This document shows, in pieces, positions 45,712 through 54,562 of a stretch of DNA of 64,000 nt (positions within the stretch are counted from its first letter, which is position 1; each line of letters begins with the position of its first letter). The notes under the pieces were generated by a model. It made no database searches. It was not told the DNA's origin and worked only from the letters and a program-made list of their open reading frames with translations. The stretch spans positions 1 through 64,000 of the forward strand of contig CAVWLF010000019.1 in assembly GCA_963755815.1 (NCBI GenBank), read 5' to 3'. A program made the translations under genes and the position numbers. This stretch comes from Palsa-506 sp963755815 (GTDB taxonomy: Bacteria > Actinomycetota > Actinomycetes > Streptosporangiales > Streptosporangiaceae).

Positions 45712-45759
45712 CGGGAGCCGCCTCCGGCTCATCGCCGGGAGCCGCCTGCGGCTCATCGC
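45712..45759. repeat. 24-bp tandem duplication
   Basis: Two adjacent 24-bp units beginning CGGGAGCCGCCT differ at one base. The second unit runs into the start of the MFS pseudogene, so the duplication sits at one edge of the decayed gene. Confidence 0.8.
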
Positions 45760-46105
45760 CGGTCAGATCGTCGGCAACGAACTGGCCGGACCGGCCGCCG
45801 GAGGCTGGTTGGTCGGCCTGGCCGCCGTCCTGCCGTTCGCGGTCAACGCCCCGGGACCCCTCGGGGTCGCGACCGGGGCTGCGGGCTCGCGCCTGACCCG
45901 GCGGCTGGGACCGTGGCGGTCCCTGCTGATCGCCGGGCTCGCCATGGCCGCCACCCAGACCGCGCTGGGCCTCAGCTCCAGCGTGATCATCACTGCGGTG
46001 ATGATGTTCGGCAGCAGCGGGGCGTTCGCCCTCTTCAACATCACCGCCGTCACCATGCAGAACTTAGGAGACCGGCACGCGAATAGTCTCCGGCCCGTCG
46101 GGTAG
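45741..46105 (+). pseudogene. MFS transporter remnant with internal deletion
   Basis: LRLIAGQIVGNELAGPAAGG followed by WLVGLAAVLPFAVNA matches the helix 4-5 region of EntS/MFS_3-type exporters. It jumps directly to LGVATGAAGSRLTRRLGPWR, LIAGLAMAATQTALGLSSSV and SGAFALFNITAVTMQ, the second half of such transporters. About 60 or more residues that normally separate these blocks are absent, as are the first three helices and the C-terminal helices. There is no usable start codon, so it is a decayed gene. Confidence 0.72.
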
Positions 46106-46250
46106 CGGGCTCCAGGCGCGGCCCAGGGGCAGGCGACCGCCGGTTGATGGTGGGCTGCAGCGCCGGGCACCTGGGCCGCGCTCAGCAGTTATCCGCTGCG
46201 GCCAGTCACCGGCCGCGCTCGCGCCGGGTCGCCGGCCGTGCGCCGGCGGG

Positions 46251-47390
46251 TCAGAGCCCGAGGGCCGTGGCGAGGATCCGGGCCGGGGCACCGCCGGCCT
46301 CGATCGCGAGGTCCAGCGCCGCTGGCACGTTCAGGTCGGTGGCCAGCAGACGGCGGATCTCGGCGATGACGTGCTGGTCTTCCGGGACGGTGCGGCCGGC
46401 CGCCCGGTACAGGCTCTCCAGCCGGACGGCCGCGGCGCCGAGCAGGCCGGGAGCGTAGTCCCAGTCCTGCGCCCAGGGCCGGTCCAGGATCATCAGCCGG
46501 ATGGCGGCCGCGGGGTGGGCGGCCAGCAGGCTGTCCAGCAGGACGAGGTTGCCGGCCGACTTCGCCATCTTCTTGCCGTCCAGCGTGACGGTGCCGACGT
46601 GCAGCCAGCCGCGGGCGTACGGCCGGACGCCGGTGAATGCCTCGGCCATCGCCGCGTGGTAGGCGTGGTGCGGGAAGCGAAGGTCCTTCCCGCCTGCGTG
46701 AATGTCCACGCCGACGCCGAACACGGACAGGGCCATGGCGGCGCATTCGGCGTGCCACCCGGGCCGGCCCGTTCCCCACGGCGATTCCCAGGCCGGGTGA
46801 CCTGGCTCGCTGGCCTGCCACACCGCCGCGTCCAGCGGGTCATCCTTGCCGGGGTCATCGGGCCGTCCGCCGTACTCGGCGGAGAGCCGCAGCGCGGCGG
46901 CCCGGTCCAGGCCCGCGGCCTGGACGGCCGGTTCGCCGCGGAAGTAGACGCTGCCCCCGCGCTGGTAGGCGGCCCCGGTGGCCAGCAGCCCCGCGGCCAG
47001 CCTGATCACCTGCCCGACATAGCGGTGCGCGCGCGGCTCGTGCTGCGCGGCACGCACGCCCAGCGCGGCCATATCCCGCTCGAAGTGGAACTGCTGGACC
47101 GCCGCGAAGGCATCAAATGGCGTGCCGGCCCGCTGCGCCGCCGCGTCCAGGACGTCGTCGACGTCGGTGATGTTCCGGCAGATCTCAGGCTCAATGCCAA
47201 GCAGGCGCAGGGTGCGGCTGAGCGTGTCTATCCAGACGAACGTGGCCGCGTGTCCCAGGTGCGTCACGTCGTACGGCGTGATCCCGCAGGCGTAGATCCG
47301 GGCCCGGTCCAGCATCGGCAGCCGGCGGCCGCCGATGGCCGGGCCGGCCAGCGGCGGAGACGCAGCGGCGGCGGCATGGATGGTGGTCAT
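46251..47390 (-). CDS. MshC-like cysteine ligase (class I aminoacyl-tRNA synthetase fold)
   Basis: 379 residues from ATG 47390. RIYACGITPYDVTHLGHAAT is the class I nucleotide motif in the form used by MshC (CGITPYD-T-HLGHAA) rather than CysS (CGPTVY). HPAWESPWGTGRPGWHAECA, VDIHAGGKDLRFPHH and DGKKMAKSAGNLVLL (KMSKS) follow, and the protein ends without the CysS C-terminal extension. MshC joins cysteine to GlcN-inositol in mycothiol synthesis. Departures (GGKDL instead of GGSDL, KMAKS) leave room for a paralogue with another amine acceptor. No other mycothiol gene is adjacent, though a PIG-L deacetylase-domain protein lies 10 kb away. Confidence 0.75.
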   Translation of the reverse strand: MTTIHAAAAASPPLAGPAIGGRRLPMLDRARIYACGITPYDVTHLGHAATFVWIDTLSRTLRLLGIEPEICRNITDVDDVLDAAAQRAGTPFDAFAAVQQFHFERDMAALGVRAAQHEPRAHRYVGQVIRLAAGLLATGAAYQRGGSVYFRGEPAVQAAGLDRAAALRLSAEYGGRPDDPGKDDPLDAAVWQASEPGHPAWESPWGTGRPGWHAECAAMALSVFGVGVDIHAGGKDLRFPHHAYHAAMAEAFTGVRPYARGWLHVGTVTLDGKKMAKSAGNLVLLDSLLAAHPAAAIRLMILDRPWAQDWDYAPGLLGAAAVRLESLYRAAGRTVPEDQHVIAEIRRLLATDLNVPAALDLAIEAGGAPARILATALGL

Positions 47391-47491
47391 GGATCTAGTG
47401 TCGGGCACGACGGCCGCGAGCATCAGCGGGACGGCCGGCCGGGGCCAGCCGGCTGCCCGCGGCAGGCCGGGGCCGTGCCAGGATGATCCCC

Positions 47492-47908
47492 ATGAACGTC
47501 CGGGATAAGCCCCTGAGCGCCGTGATCCGCGTGCTGATCACCGCGATCGCCCTGTTCGTGGCGACTGCCGTTGTCCCCGGCATCGAGCTGACGACGGGCA
47601 GCACCCTGTCCAAGGTGCTCACGCTGATCGTGGTGGCCCTGATCTTCGGCATCGTCAACGCGATCCTGAAGCCGATCGCCAAGACGATCGGCTGCCTGTT
47701 CTACGTGCTGACCCTGGGCCTGATCGGCCTGGTCGTCAACGGGCTGCTGCTCTGGCTCACCAGCTGGGTGGCGGGCAAGCTCTCGCTGCCGTTCCACGTC
47801 ACCGGGTTCTGGGCGGCCTTCTGGGGGGCGATCATCGTGGGCGTCGTCGGGTGGCTGCTCAATATGTTCGTCGGCGATCGAGGGATCGCCAGCCAGGCCA
47901 GCAGCTAG
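47492..47908 (+). CDS. Phage-holin-family (DUF360-like) membrane protein
   Basis: 138 residues; ATG 47492 or 47483. Four hydrophobic helices: RVLITAIALFVATAVVPGIE, VLTLIVVALIFGIVNAILKP, CLFYVLTLGLIGLVVNGLLL and AAFWGAIIVGVVGWLLNMFV. NAILKPIAKTIG is the conserved motif of the widespread small membrane family labelled mycobacteriophage holin-like or YvlD; it is not evidence of a prophage. Function is unknown, with links to envelope stress in some bacteria. It is convergent with the Pr6Pr gene, 11 bp between stops. Confidence 0.85.
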   Translation: MNVRDKPLSAVIRVLITAIALFVATAVVPGIELTTGSTLSKVLTLIVVALIFGIVNAILKPIAKTIGCLFYVLTLGLIGLVVNGLLLWLTSWVAGKLSLPFHVTGFWAAFWGAIIVGVVGWLLNMFVGDRGIASQASS

Positions 47909-47919
47909 CCCCGGGCCAG

Positions 47920-48618
47920 CTAGCTCCCGGACGGCGGCGAGCCCGGCGCCGGGGCCGGCGGGCGGCGCGGGCGGCCGCCGGGCAGGTACGCGTCGCCGAG
48001 CCAGAACACGGCAATCATCACCGCGAGCACGGCGGTAACGGCGAGCGAGTTGAGCGCGACGCCGCCGTACCCGTGCCGGGTCACGTCGATGAACGGGTAC
48101 GGATACCAGCCGGTGACGTAGCCGTGCAGCAGGGTGTAAGCCAGCCACGCGAGCGGCCAGGCCAGCGCCCACAGGGCGGTCCGCGCATCACACCGGCGCC
48201 GCGGCCCGAACGCCAGCCAGCCGGCCACGGTCGCGAGCGGCACGATGTAGTGGAAGACGCCGTCCGTGACCACCGCCCAGCCGTGCAGCTGGTGCTGGGT
48301 CCGCAGCACGGTCGTGTACACCACGCCGGTCACGCTGATGCCGACCAGGGCGTCCAGCCGCAGCACCCGCCACCAGCGGCCATCCCGGCCGGGCGCCAGC
48401 GCCAGCGAGAACGCGGCGATGCCGACCAGGATGTTGCTCTGCACGGTGAAGAAGCTGAACATGCGGATGAACCGGGTCGGGAGCGGCACCGTCCCGGTCC
48501 GCGCGGTGAGCACCGACTGGGCGACCAGCGCGGCCAGCACGAGCAGCCCGATGGCCCCGTTCCATACCGCGCTGGCGGAGACCCGGCGGGCGCGGCGCAC
48601 CGTAACCGCGGTAGCCAT
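47920..48618 (-). CDS. Pr6Pr-family membrane protein
   Basis: 232 residues from ATG 48618 with GGGAGG six bases upstream. Six to seven hydrophobic segments; IRMFSFFTVQSNILVGIAAF, VVYTTVLRTQHQLHGWAVVT and DGVFHYIVPLATVAGWLAFG are the conserved FAR-17a/AIG1-related (Pr6Pr) blocks, including the His in the FHYIVPL stretch. TLLHGYVTGWYPYPFIDVTR follows. The family's bacterial role is unknown; eukaryotic relatives hydrolyse lipids. It is 16 bp after the hydantoinase gene and may be the last member of that operon. Confidence 0.82.
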   Translation of the reverse strand: MATAVTVRRARRVSASAVWNGAIGLLVLAALVAQSVLTARTGTVPLPTRFIRMFSFFTVQSNILVGIAAFSLALAPGRDGRWWRVLRLDALVGISVTGVVYTTVLRTQHQLHGWAVVTDGVFHYIVPLATVAGWLAFGPRRRCDARTALWALAWPLAWLAYTLLHGYVTGWYPYPFIDVTRHGYGGVALNSLAVTAVLAVMIAVFWLGDAYLPGGRPRRPPAPAPGSPPSGS

Positions 48619-48634
48619 GGCAGCTGCCTCCCGG

Positions 48635-50059
48635 CTAGGTGGCGCCCGCGGCGGGGTCCCGGCCGCCGCCGTCCGGTGCCGCGCCGGGTCCGAACCTGCT
48701 GCGCTCCAGGAACCGGCCGGCCCCCGGGGTGCCCAGGAACTTGCCGTCGCGGACCAGGACGTTGCCCCGCTGCAGCACCACCTCGGGGACGCCGCAGACG
48801 GAGCGGCCCTCATAGCAGCTGTAGTCGACCCGCATGTGGTGCGTCGAGGCGGACAGCGTCCGCCGCGCCAGCGGATTGAAGATGACGATGTCGGCGTCCG
48901 AGCCGGGCGCCAGCGTGCCCTTGCGCGGGTGCAGCCCGAACATCCTGGCCGGGGCGGTGGCGATCAGCTCGACGAACCGCATCGGCGAGATATGGCCGGC
49001 CGCCACGCCGCCGTCCCACAGCAGCGTGTAGCGGTCCTCCACGCCGGGCAGGCCATTCGGGATCGCGGAGAAGTCGTCCGCGCCGAGGGACTTCTGCTCC
49101 TTGTAGTCGAACGGGCAGTGGTCGGTCGAGACCACCTGGAGATCGTCGGTAATCAGGCCGCCCCACAGGTCGGCCTGGTGGTCGGCGGGCCGCAGCGGCG
49201 GCGAGCAGACGAACTTGGCGCCCTCGAAACCGGGCCTGGCCAGGTCGTCCATCGACAGGTACAGGTACTGCGGGCACGTCTCGGCGTATGCGGGCACGCC
49301 CCGGCTGCGGCCCTCGCGCACCGCGGTCAGCGCCTCCCGGGAGCTGAGATGGACGATGTAGACGGGCACGCCGGCCAGCTCGGCCAGCGCGATGGCCCGG
49401 TGCGTGGCCTCCCCCTCCATCGACGAGGGCCGGGTCAGGCCGTGATTAACCGGGGCGGTCCTGCCCTCGGCCAGGTAGCGCTCGACCAGCACGTCGATCG
49501 CGCCGCCGTTCTCCGCGTGCATCATGATCAGGCCGCCGTTGTCGGCCGTACGGCTCATCGCCCGGAAGATCGCCGCGTCGTCCAGCATGAACACGCCCGG
49601 ATAGGCCATGAACAGCTTGAACGACGGCACGCCGCGGTCGATCATCGTGTCCATCTCGCGCAGGATCGGCTCGCTGATCTCGCGCACGATGAGGTGCATC
49701 CCGTAGTCGATGTGCGACTTCGGGTCGGCCTTCGCCAGCCACCGGTCCAGGCCCTGGGACAGGCTCTCGCCGTAGCTCTGCACCGCGAAGTCAATGATCG
49801 TGGTGGTGCCGCCCCAGGCCGCGGCCGCGGTGCCGGTGGCGAAGTCATCGGAGGCGAACGTGCCGCCGAACGGCAGCTCCATGTGGGTATGAACGTCGAT
49901 CCCGCCGGGCATGACGTACCGGCCGGCCGCGTCGATGACCGTGTCCGCCGCGCCGAAGCCGGTCCCGATCGCCTGGATTTTCTCGCCGTCGATGAGGACG
50001 TCGGCCCGGGACATGTCGGTGGCGGTGACGACCGTGCCGTTGCTGATCAGCGTCGTCAT
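48635..50059 (-). CDS. Dihydropyrimidinase / D-hydantoinase
   Basis: 474 residues. A zinc amidohydrolase barrel: GGIDVHTHMELPF gives His57 and His59, SFKLFMAYPG gives Lys148 (carboxylated in the family), and HAENGG, YIVHLSS and STDHCPF provide the other metal or substrate residues. It opens 5,6-dihydrouracil or hydantoins to N-carbamoyl amino acids. ATG 50059 overlaps the stop of the ureidopropionase gene. The order (LLM oxidoreductase, N-carbamoyl hydrolase, hydantoinase) fits the reductive degradation of uracil and thymine; dihydropyrimidine dehydrogenase itself is not in the window. Confidence 0.93.
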   Translation of the reverse strand: MTTLISNGTVVTATDMSRADVLIDGEKIQAIGTGFGAADTVIDAAGRYVMPGGIDVHTHMELPFGGTFASDDFATGTAAAAWGGTTTIIDFAVQSYGESLSQGLDRWLAKADPKSHIDYGMHLIVREISEPILREMDTMIDRGVPSFKLFMAYPGVFMLDDAAIFRAMSRTADNGGLIMMHAENGGAIDVLVERYLAEGRTAPVNHGLTRPSSMEGEATHRAIALAELAGVPVYIVHLSSREALTAVREGRSRGVPAYAETCPQYLYLSMDDLARPGFEGAKFVCSPPLRPADHQADLWGGLITDDLQVVSTDHCPFDYKEQKSLGADDFSAIPNGLPGVEDRYTLLWDGGVAAGHISPMRFVELIATAPARMFGLHPRKGTLAPGSDADIVIFNPLARRTLSASTHHMRVDYSCYEGRSVCGVPEVVLQRGNVLVRDGKFLGTPGAGRFLERSRFGPGAAPDGGGRDPAAGAT

Positions 50060-50901
50060 GGCAGCTGCTCCGCCAGCTCGCCGTAGGTCTCCGGCCTGCG
50101 GTCGCGGAAGAACTGCCAGGTATTGCGGACCTCCCGGATCTCATCCAGGTCCAGGTCGGCGACCAGGACCTCGTCCTCGCTGTCCGACGCCTGGGCGATG
50201 ATCTTGCCGCGCGGGCTGCAGAAGTAGGAGGAGCCGTAGAACTTGTGCGTGGACAGCGGCGGCTCGGTGCCGACCCGGTTGCTCGCCGCGATCCAGAAGC
50301 CGTTGGCGACGGCGTGGGCGGGCTGCTCAAGCTCCCACAGGTAGCGGGACAGCGATTCGACGGTGGCGGACGGATTGAAAACGAGCTCCGCGCCCTTGAT
50401 GCCGAGTTCCCTGGCGACCTCCGGGAAGTGCCGGTCATAGCAGATGATCAGGCCGATCCGGCCGACCGAGGTATCGAACACGGGGTAACCGAGATTGCCG
50501 GGCTTGAAGTAGAACTTCTCCCAGAAGCACGGCCCGACGTGCGGGATGTGGGTCTTGCGGTACTTGCCGACGATGGACCCGTCGCGCTCGATCACGCAGG
50601 CGCTGTTGTAGTAGACGCCGGGCTGCTCTTCCTCGTACCACGGGACGATCAGCACGATGCCGTGCTCACGGGCGATCTCCCGCATCCGGCTGACAATCGG
50701 GCCGTCCTCGCGCTCCGCGGTGTCGTACCACCTGGCGTCCTGCTCGGCGCAGAAGTAGGGGCCGTGGAAGATTTCCTGCAGGCAGACGACCTGCGCCCCC
50801 TGGCCGGCCGCGTCGGCGATCATCGCGATGTGCTTGTCCACCGCCTCCTGCTTGGGCATGTTGGCGTGGGCCTGGATCAGGGCCGCGCGGACAGTTCGCA
50901 T
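50056..50901 (-). CDS. Beta-ureidopropionase / N-carbamoyl amidase (nitrilase superfamily)
   Basis: 281 residues. The nitrilase triad is Glu43 (VVCLQEIFHGPYF), Lys116 (GKYRKTHIPH) and Cys154 (LIICYDRHFPEVAR). TAEREDGPIVSRMREIAREH and YNSACVIERDGSIVGKYRKT are typical. It hydrolyses N-carbamoyl-beta-alanine or related N-carbamoyl amino acids to the amino acid, CO2 and ammonia, the step after dihydropyrimidinase encoded by the next gene. Cytosolic. The stop overlaps the hydantoinase start by four bases. Context rather than motif separates it from N-carbamoylputrescine amidase. Confidence 0.9.
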   Translation of the reverse strand: MRTVRAALIQAHANMPKQEAVDKHIAMIADAAGQGAQVVCLQEIFHGPYFCAEQDARWYDTAEREDGPIVSRMREIAREHGIVLIVPWYEEEQPGVYYNSACVIERDGSIVGKYRKTHIPHVGPCFWEKFYFKPGNLGYPVFDTSVGRIGLIICYDRHFPEVARELGIKGAELVFNPSATVESLSRYLWELEQPAHAVANGFWIAASNRVGTEPPLSTHKFYGSSYFCSPRGKIIAQASDSEDEVLVADLDLDEIREVRNTWQFFRDRRPETYGELAEQLP

Positions 50902-50970
50902 CGGTGACTCCTCTCGGCAGGCCGTTCCGCGGGCCGGGGGCGGGCGGCTGCGCTTCCTAGGGTGCGCCTG

Positions 50971-51984
50971 TTACGCCCGGGACGCCAGGCCGCCGAGCGC
51001 CGGGATGATCTCGGTGCCGAACCCGCGGATCAGCGCCTGCGGGTCGTCCACCATGGAGTAGATGTTGAACTGCTGCACGCCCAGGTCCTGCAGCTGCCCG
51101 AGCTTCTCGATGACCTGCTGCGGGGTGCCGAGGACGCAGAACCGGTCGACCACGTCGTCGGTGACGAACTCCGCGTTGCCGGACCCGGCCCGGCCGTGAT
51201 GGGCGTAGTCGTAACGCTCCCGGGCCGCGATGTACTCGGTCAGCTCGCCCGGCAGCTCGGCGTCGTGATAGCGCTTGACCAGGTCGACCACGTGGTTGGA
51301 GACCAGCGCCGGGAACCAGCGCGCCTGGTCGCGCGCGTGCGGCAGGTCATCCGAGAGGTACGCCGGCGCCGCGGCCATGACCTGGACGCTGGCCGGATCC
51401 CGGCCGGCCTGCTCCGCGCCCTCGCGCACGTAACGCAGCGCCCACTCGATGATGAACGGGTCGGCGAGCTGCAGGATGACGCCGTCGGCGACCCGGCCGG
51501 CGCAGCGCAGCGCCAGCGGCCCGTAGGCGGCTACCCACACCGGCAGCCGGTGACCGGCTGACCACGGGAGCTTTACCGCGGTGCCGGCCAGGTCGACCTC
51601 GCGCCCCTCGGCCAGGTCCCGGATCAGCGCAACGGCCTGCTCCAGCGCGGCCACGGTCACCGGCTTGCGGCCGAGCACCCGCTGGGCGGAGTCGCCCCGG
51701 CCGATGCCCAGCTCCATCCGGCCGCCGGAAATCTCGTTCAGCGTCGCCATGGCCGACGCGGTCACGGTCGGGTCCCTGGTCACCGGGTTGGTGACGCACG
51801 GGCCGATGTGGATGCTGGAGGTGCCCGCCGCGATCAGGGTGAAGATCGGGTAGACCTCCTGCCAGAGGACGTGGCTGTCCCAGAGCCAGACGTGGCTGAA
51901 CCCGTTCTCCTCGGCCAGCGCGGCCTTGGCCACCACATCCGAGACCGGCGGATCGGTCATGAAGGTCACACCGAAGCTCAGCAC
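50971..51984 (-). CDS. LLM-class flavin-dependent oxidoreductase
   Basis: 337 residues from GTG 51984, preceded by GGAGAGGGG. A luciferase-like TIM barrel: VLSFGVTFMTDPP, LAEENGFSHVWLWDSHVLWQ, IHIGPCVTNPVTRDPTVTAS, LNEISGGRMELGIGRGDSAQ and PVWVAAYGPLALRCAGRVAD. These are F420- or FMN-dependent; the GRGDSAQ and NPVTRDP motifs resemble the F420-using subgroup, but the cofactor is not proven. It is first in the hydantoinase operon, so a role in oxidising or reducing a pyrimidine or hydantoin-related compound is plausible. Upstream is a 17-bp minisatellite. Confidence 0.87.
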   Translation of the reverse strand: MLSFGVTFMTDPPVSDVVAKAALAEENGFSHVWLWDSHVLWQEVYPIFTLIAAGTSSIHIGPCVTNPVTRDPTVTASAMATLNEISGGRMELGIGRGDSAQRVLGRKPVTVAALEQAVALIRDLAEGREVDLAGTAVKLPWSAGHRLPVWVAAYGPLALRCAGRVADGVILQLADPFIIEWALRYVREGAEQAGRDPASVQVMAAAPAYLSDDLPHARDQARWFPALVSNHVVDLVKRYHDAELPGELTEYIAARERYDYAHHGRAGSGNAEFVTDDVVDRFCVLGTPQQVIEKLGQLQDLGVQQFNIYSMVDDPQALIRGFGTEIIPALGGLASRA

Positions 51985-52085
51985 CGTCGCCCCTCTCCGA
52001 TTCGCAGGCAGCCGGACACTATTCCTGATCAGCAGGTGCGTCAACGACCGCAATCCCTTGATCACGGCGGATCCGGCCGGATGGG

Positions 52086-52153
52086 TGACCGGATCCGCCA
52101 GGTGACCGGATCCGCCGGGTGACCGGATCCGCCGGCTGACCGGATCCGCCGGG
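52086..52153. repeat. 17-bp minisatellite, four units
   Basis: Four tandem copies of TGACCGGATCCGCCGGG, each differing by at most two bases and each with a GGATCC palindrome; a partial fifth copy follows. They fill the divergent promoter region between the LLM oxidoreductase (start 51984) and the secreted hydrolase (start 52231). Confidence 0.9.
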
Positions 52154-52230
52154 TGACCGGATGGCGCGGCGCGGGGCCCGCCGGGGCGCGGGTGCTGGCC
52201 GTCGGGCGCACGCCGATCTACGCTCGCGGT

Positions 52231-54357
52231 GTGCCCGACCCCAGGATTTCCCGTATCTTCCGCCGGTGGACGCCGCGCCGGGCGAGTGCCGTGCTGGCGG
52301 CGGGGCTAACGGCCGCGCTCGTGGTGGCCGGCCCGGCCCCGGTCCCGGTGGCCGCGGCGTCCCCGGCCGCCAGCCAGGTGCCTGCCGCGGCCGGGCTGGC
52401 CGAGCCGGGGCTGACCGCGGCCGGGCTGGCCGGCGCGCGGGCCGTCCGGCTGGGCCGCGTCACGGTGCGCCGGTGCGCGAGAGCGCCGCTGACCTTCTGC
52501 GGGCACCTCGCCGTCCCGCTGGACTACGCGTCGGCCGCCAGCCCGCGGATCCGCATCGGCTTCCGCTGGCTGCCCGCCACCCGCCGGGCCGAGGGCACGG
52601 TGCTGGCGGTCGAAGGCGGCCCTGGCTTCGCCACAACGGGCAGCGAGGACGACTACCTGCCGGATATCGGGCCGTTGCACCGGACCCGCGGCCTGCTCCT
52701 GGTCGACCTGCGCGGCACCGGCACGTCCACCCCGATCGACTGCCGCGGGCTCGAGCGGGCCGGCTGACATCAGTCCGGGGCGCACTTCAACCGGCTGGTC
52801 GGTGCCTGCGGCGCCCAGCTGAACCACCAGTGGCGTTACCGCGGCGGCGGCTGGGTGCACGCCTCGGAGGACTTCAACACCGCCTACTCGGCCCGGGATG
52901 TGGCCCGGGTACTGCGCGCGCTGCGGATCGGCCGGGTGGACCTGTACGGCGATTCCTACGGCAGCTGGTTCTCCCAGGTGTTCGCGTCCCGCTATCCGGG
53001 CATGCTGCGCTCGGTCACGCTTGACTCGACCTACCAGGTCCTCGGACTCGACCCGTGGTACACCACCACGGTCATCACCGCCCGGCGTGCCTTCGCCGCC
53101 GCCTGCCGGGAGTCGGTCGCGTGCGCCTCGGCCACCCGCGGGCCCGGCTGGGACAGGATCGCCGCCCTGGCCGGGCGGCTCGCCCGCGCCCCGGTCAGCG
53201 GGGAGACCACTACCGCCGACGGCACCCGGGGCCACCTGACGGTGACCGTCGAGACCCTGGTCAACCTGGTCAACAACGCGGGATTCGACCCCGTGGTCTA
53301 CCGCGACCTCGATGCGGCCGCGCGGGCCTTGCTCCAGCATCGCGATGCGGCGCCATTGCTCCGTATATCGGCGCTGTCACTGGGCTTCGATGACACCAAC
53401 TACTCGCTGCCCGAGTTCAGCGACGGCCTGTATTTCGCCGTCGGCTGCACCGATTACGTGCAGCTCTTCAGCCGTCGCGCGCCGTTCGCGGTGCGCGAAG
53501 CGCAGTACCGGGCCGCGCTGCGCCGTGAGCCCAGGCGGACCTTCGCGCCGTTCAGCCTGGCCCAGTGGACATCGCTGGACCAGTACACCGAGGCCTACAG
53601 CGGCTGCCTGCGCTGGCCGTCACCGCACCGGGGGCACCGGCCGATCATCCGGCGGCCGCCGCTGGTGCCCGCCCGGCTGCCCGTGCTCGTGCTGTCCGGG
53701 ACGCTGGACTCGCTGACGCCGCGGCTGGGCGGCGCCACGCTGGTCACGCGCCAGCTGGGCCCGTCCGCCCGGCTGGTGACGCTGGCCAACATGACCCATG
53801 TGGCCGGGCAGGACGTCAACAACGGCTGCGCCCTGTCGATCTACCGGCGCTTTGTCCGGGACCCGGGCGGCCTGGCGACCGAGAACACCTCGTGCGCGGC
53901 GCGGGTCACGCCGGTGCACACCGTCGGGGCGTACCCGCGGCGGCTGGCCGGCGCCGTTCCCGCCACGGCGGCGCCCGGCAACACCGCCGGGCGGCGCGCG
54001 CGGCAGGCCGTTACCGTAGCGCTCGCGAGCGTGGGCGACGAGATCAGCCGCTGGCCGCTGCTCAGCGGTGACCGGGACCGCGGCCTGCGCGGCGGCCAGA
54101 TCAGGTTCCGGCCCGGCCGGCTGCTCCGGATCAGGCTCAGCGGCGTGCGCTGGGTGACCGACGCCACGATCGACGGCACCGCCTGGTGGAATCAGGCCAC
54201 CGACCGGCTGACCGCGCGGCTGGTGGTGCACCCGGATGGCGGCCGGGCGGTCCGGATGGCGGCCCGCTGGCGGCCGTTCGGCAGCCAGGCTCAGCAGGCC
54301 GCTATCACCGGGTCGCAGGGCCGGCGGCGGATAGTCGCGGTCGCCCTGGCGCCCTGA
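52231..54357 (+). CDS. Secreted alpha/beta hydrolase (S33/tripeptidyl aminopeptidase-like), one frameshift
   Basis: About 708 residues after bridging a frame change near 52766. GTG 52231 gives an Arg-rich n-region and Ala-rich signal sequence (RRASAVLAAGLTAALVVAGP). GTVLAVEGGPGF is the oxyanion motif, LLLVDLRGTGTSTPIDC the strand 4 motif, and VDLYGDSYGSWFSQVFASRY holds the nucleophile Ser. LPVLVLSGTLDSLTP supplies Asp, and NMTHVAG the His. The C-terminal 150 residues form an extra beta-rich domain (GGQIRFRPGRLLRIRLSGVR). It probably cleaves peptides outside the cell. GTG 52153 lies within the minisatellite and is less likely as start. Confidence 0.82.
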
Positions 54358-54520
54358 TTCGCGCCGCGCCCGGCGCCCGCCGGGGGCCCGGGCGGTCCGG
54401 TTTGCGGCAAGTTGGCCCGGCAAGATCCCTGGTGCGGAGAGACTATGTCCGTCATCATGTCTATTCTCTGTTATGTCGTCGTAATGTGGCGTCTGCCATG
54501 AAGGACCAAAGGAGGTCCCG

Positions 54521-54562
54521 GTGCGCAGCGCGTGCGGGCTGGTAGTGATGCCCGGTGGATAG
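54521..54562 (+). CDS. Candidate 13-codon leader ORF before the NB-ARC gene
   Basis: AAAGGAGG at 54508-54515 is the strongest ribosome site in the region, followed at five bases by GTG 54521. The ORF reads MRSACGLVVMPGG and its stop TAG (54560-54562) overlaps the NB-ARC gene start GTG 54555 in another frame. The NB-ARC start has no ribosome site of its own, so reinitiation or coupling from this ORF is likely. Alternatively the site serves ATG 54498 in the other frame (15 codons), which is less well spaced. The short product has no assignable function. Confidence 0.5.
   Translation: MRSACGLVVMPGG

Noticed and set aside
47492..47908. Holin-like label taken as evidence of a prophage
   Set aside because: The family is a common chromosomal membrane protein; there is no endolysin, portal, terminase or integrase in the window.
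48266..50086. A 606-codon plus-strand frame opposite the Pr6Pr and hydantoinase genes
   Set aside because: It spans two genes on the other strand with clear families, and its product has no recognisable domain. GC-rich codon bias keeps the antisense frame open.
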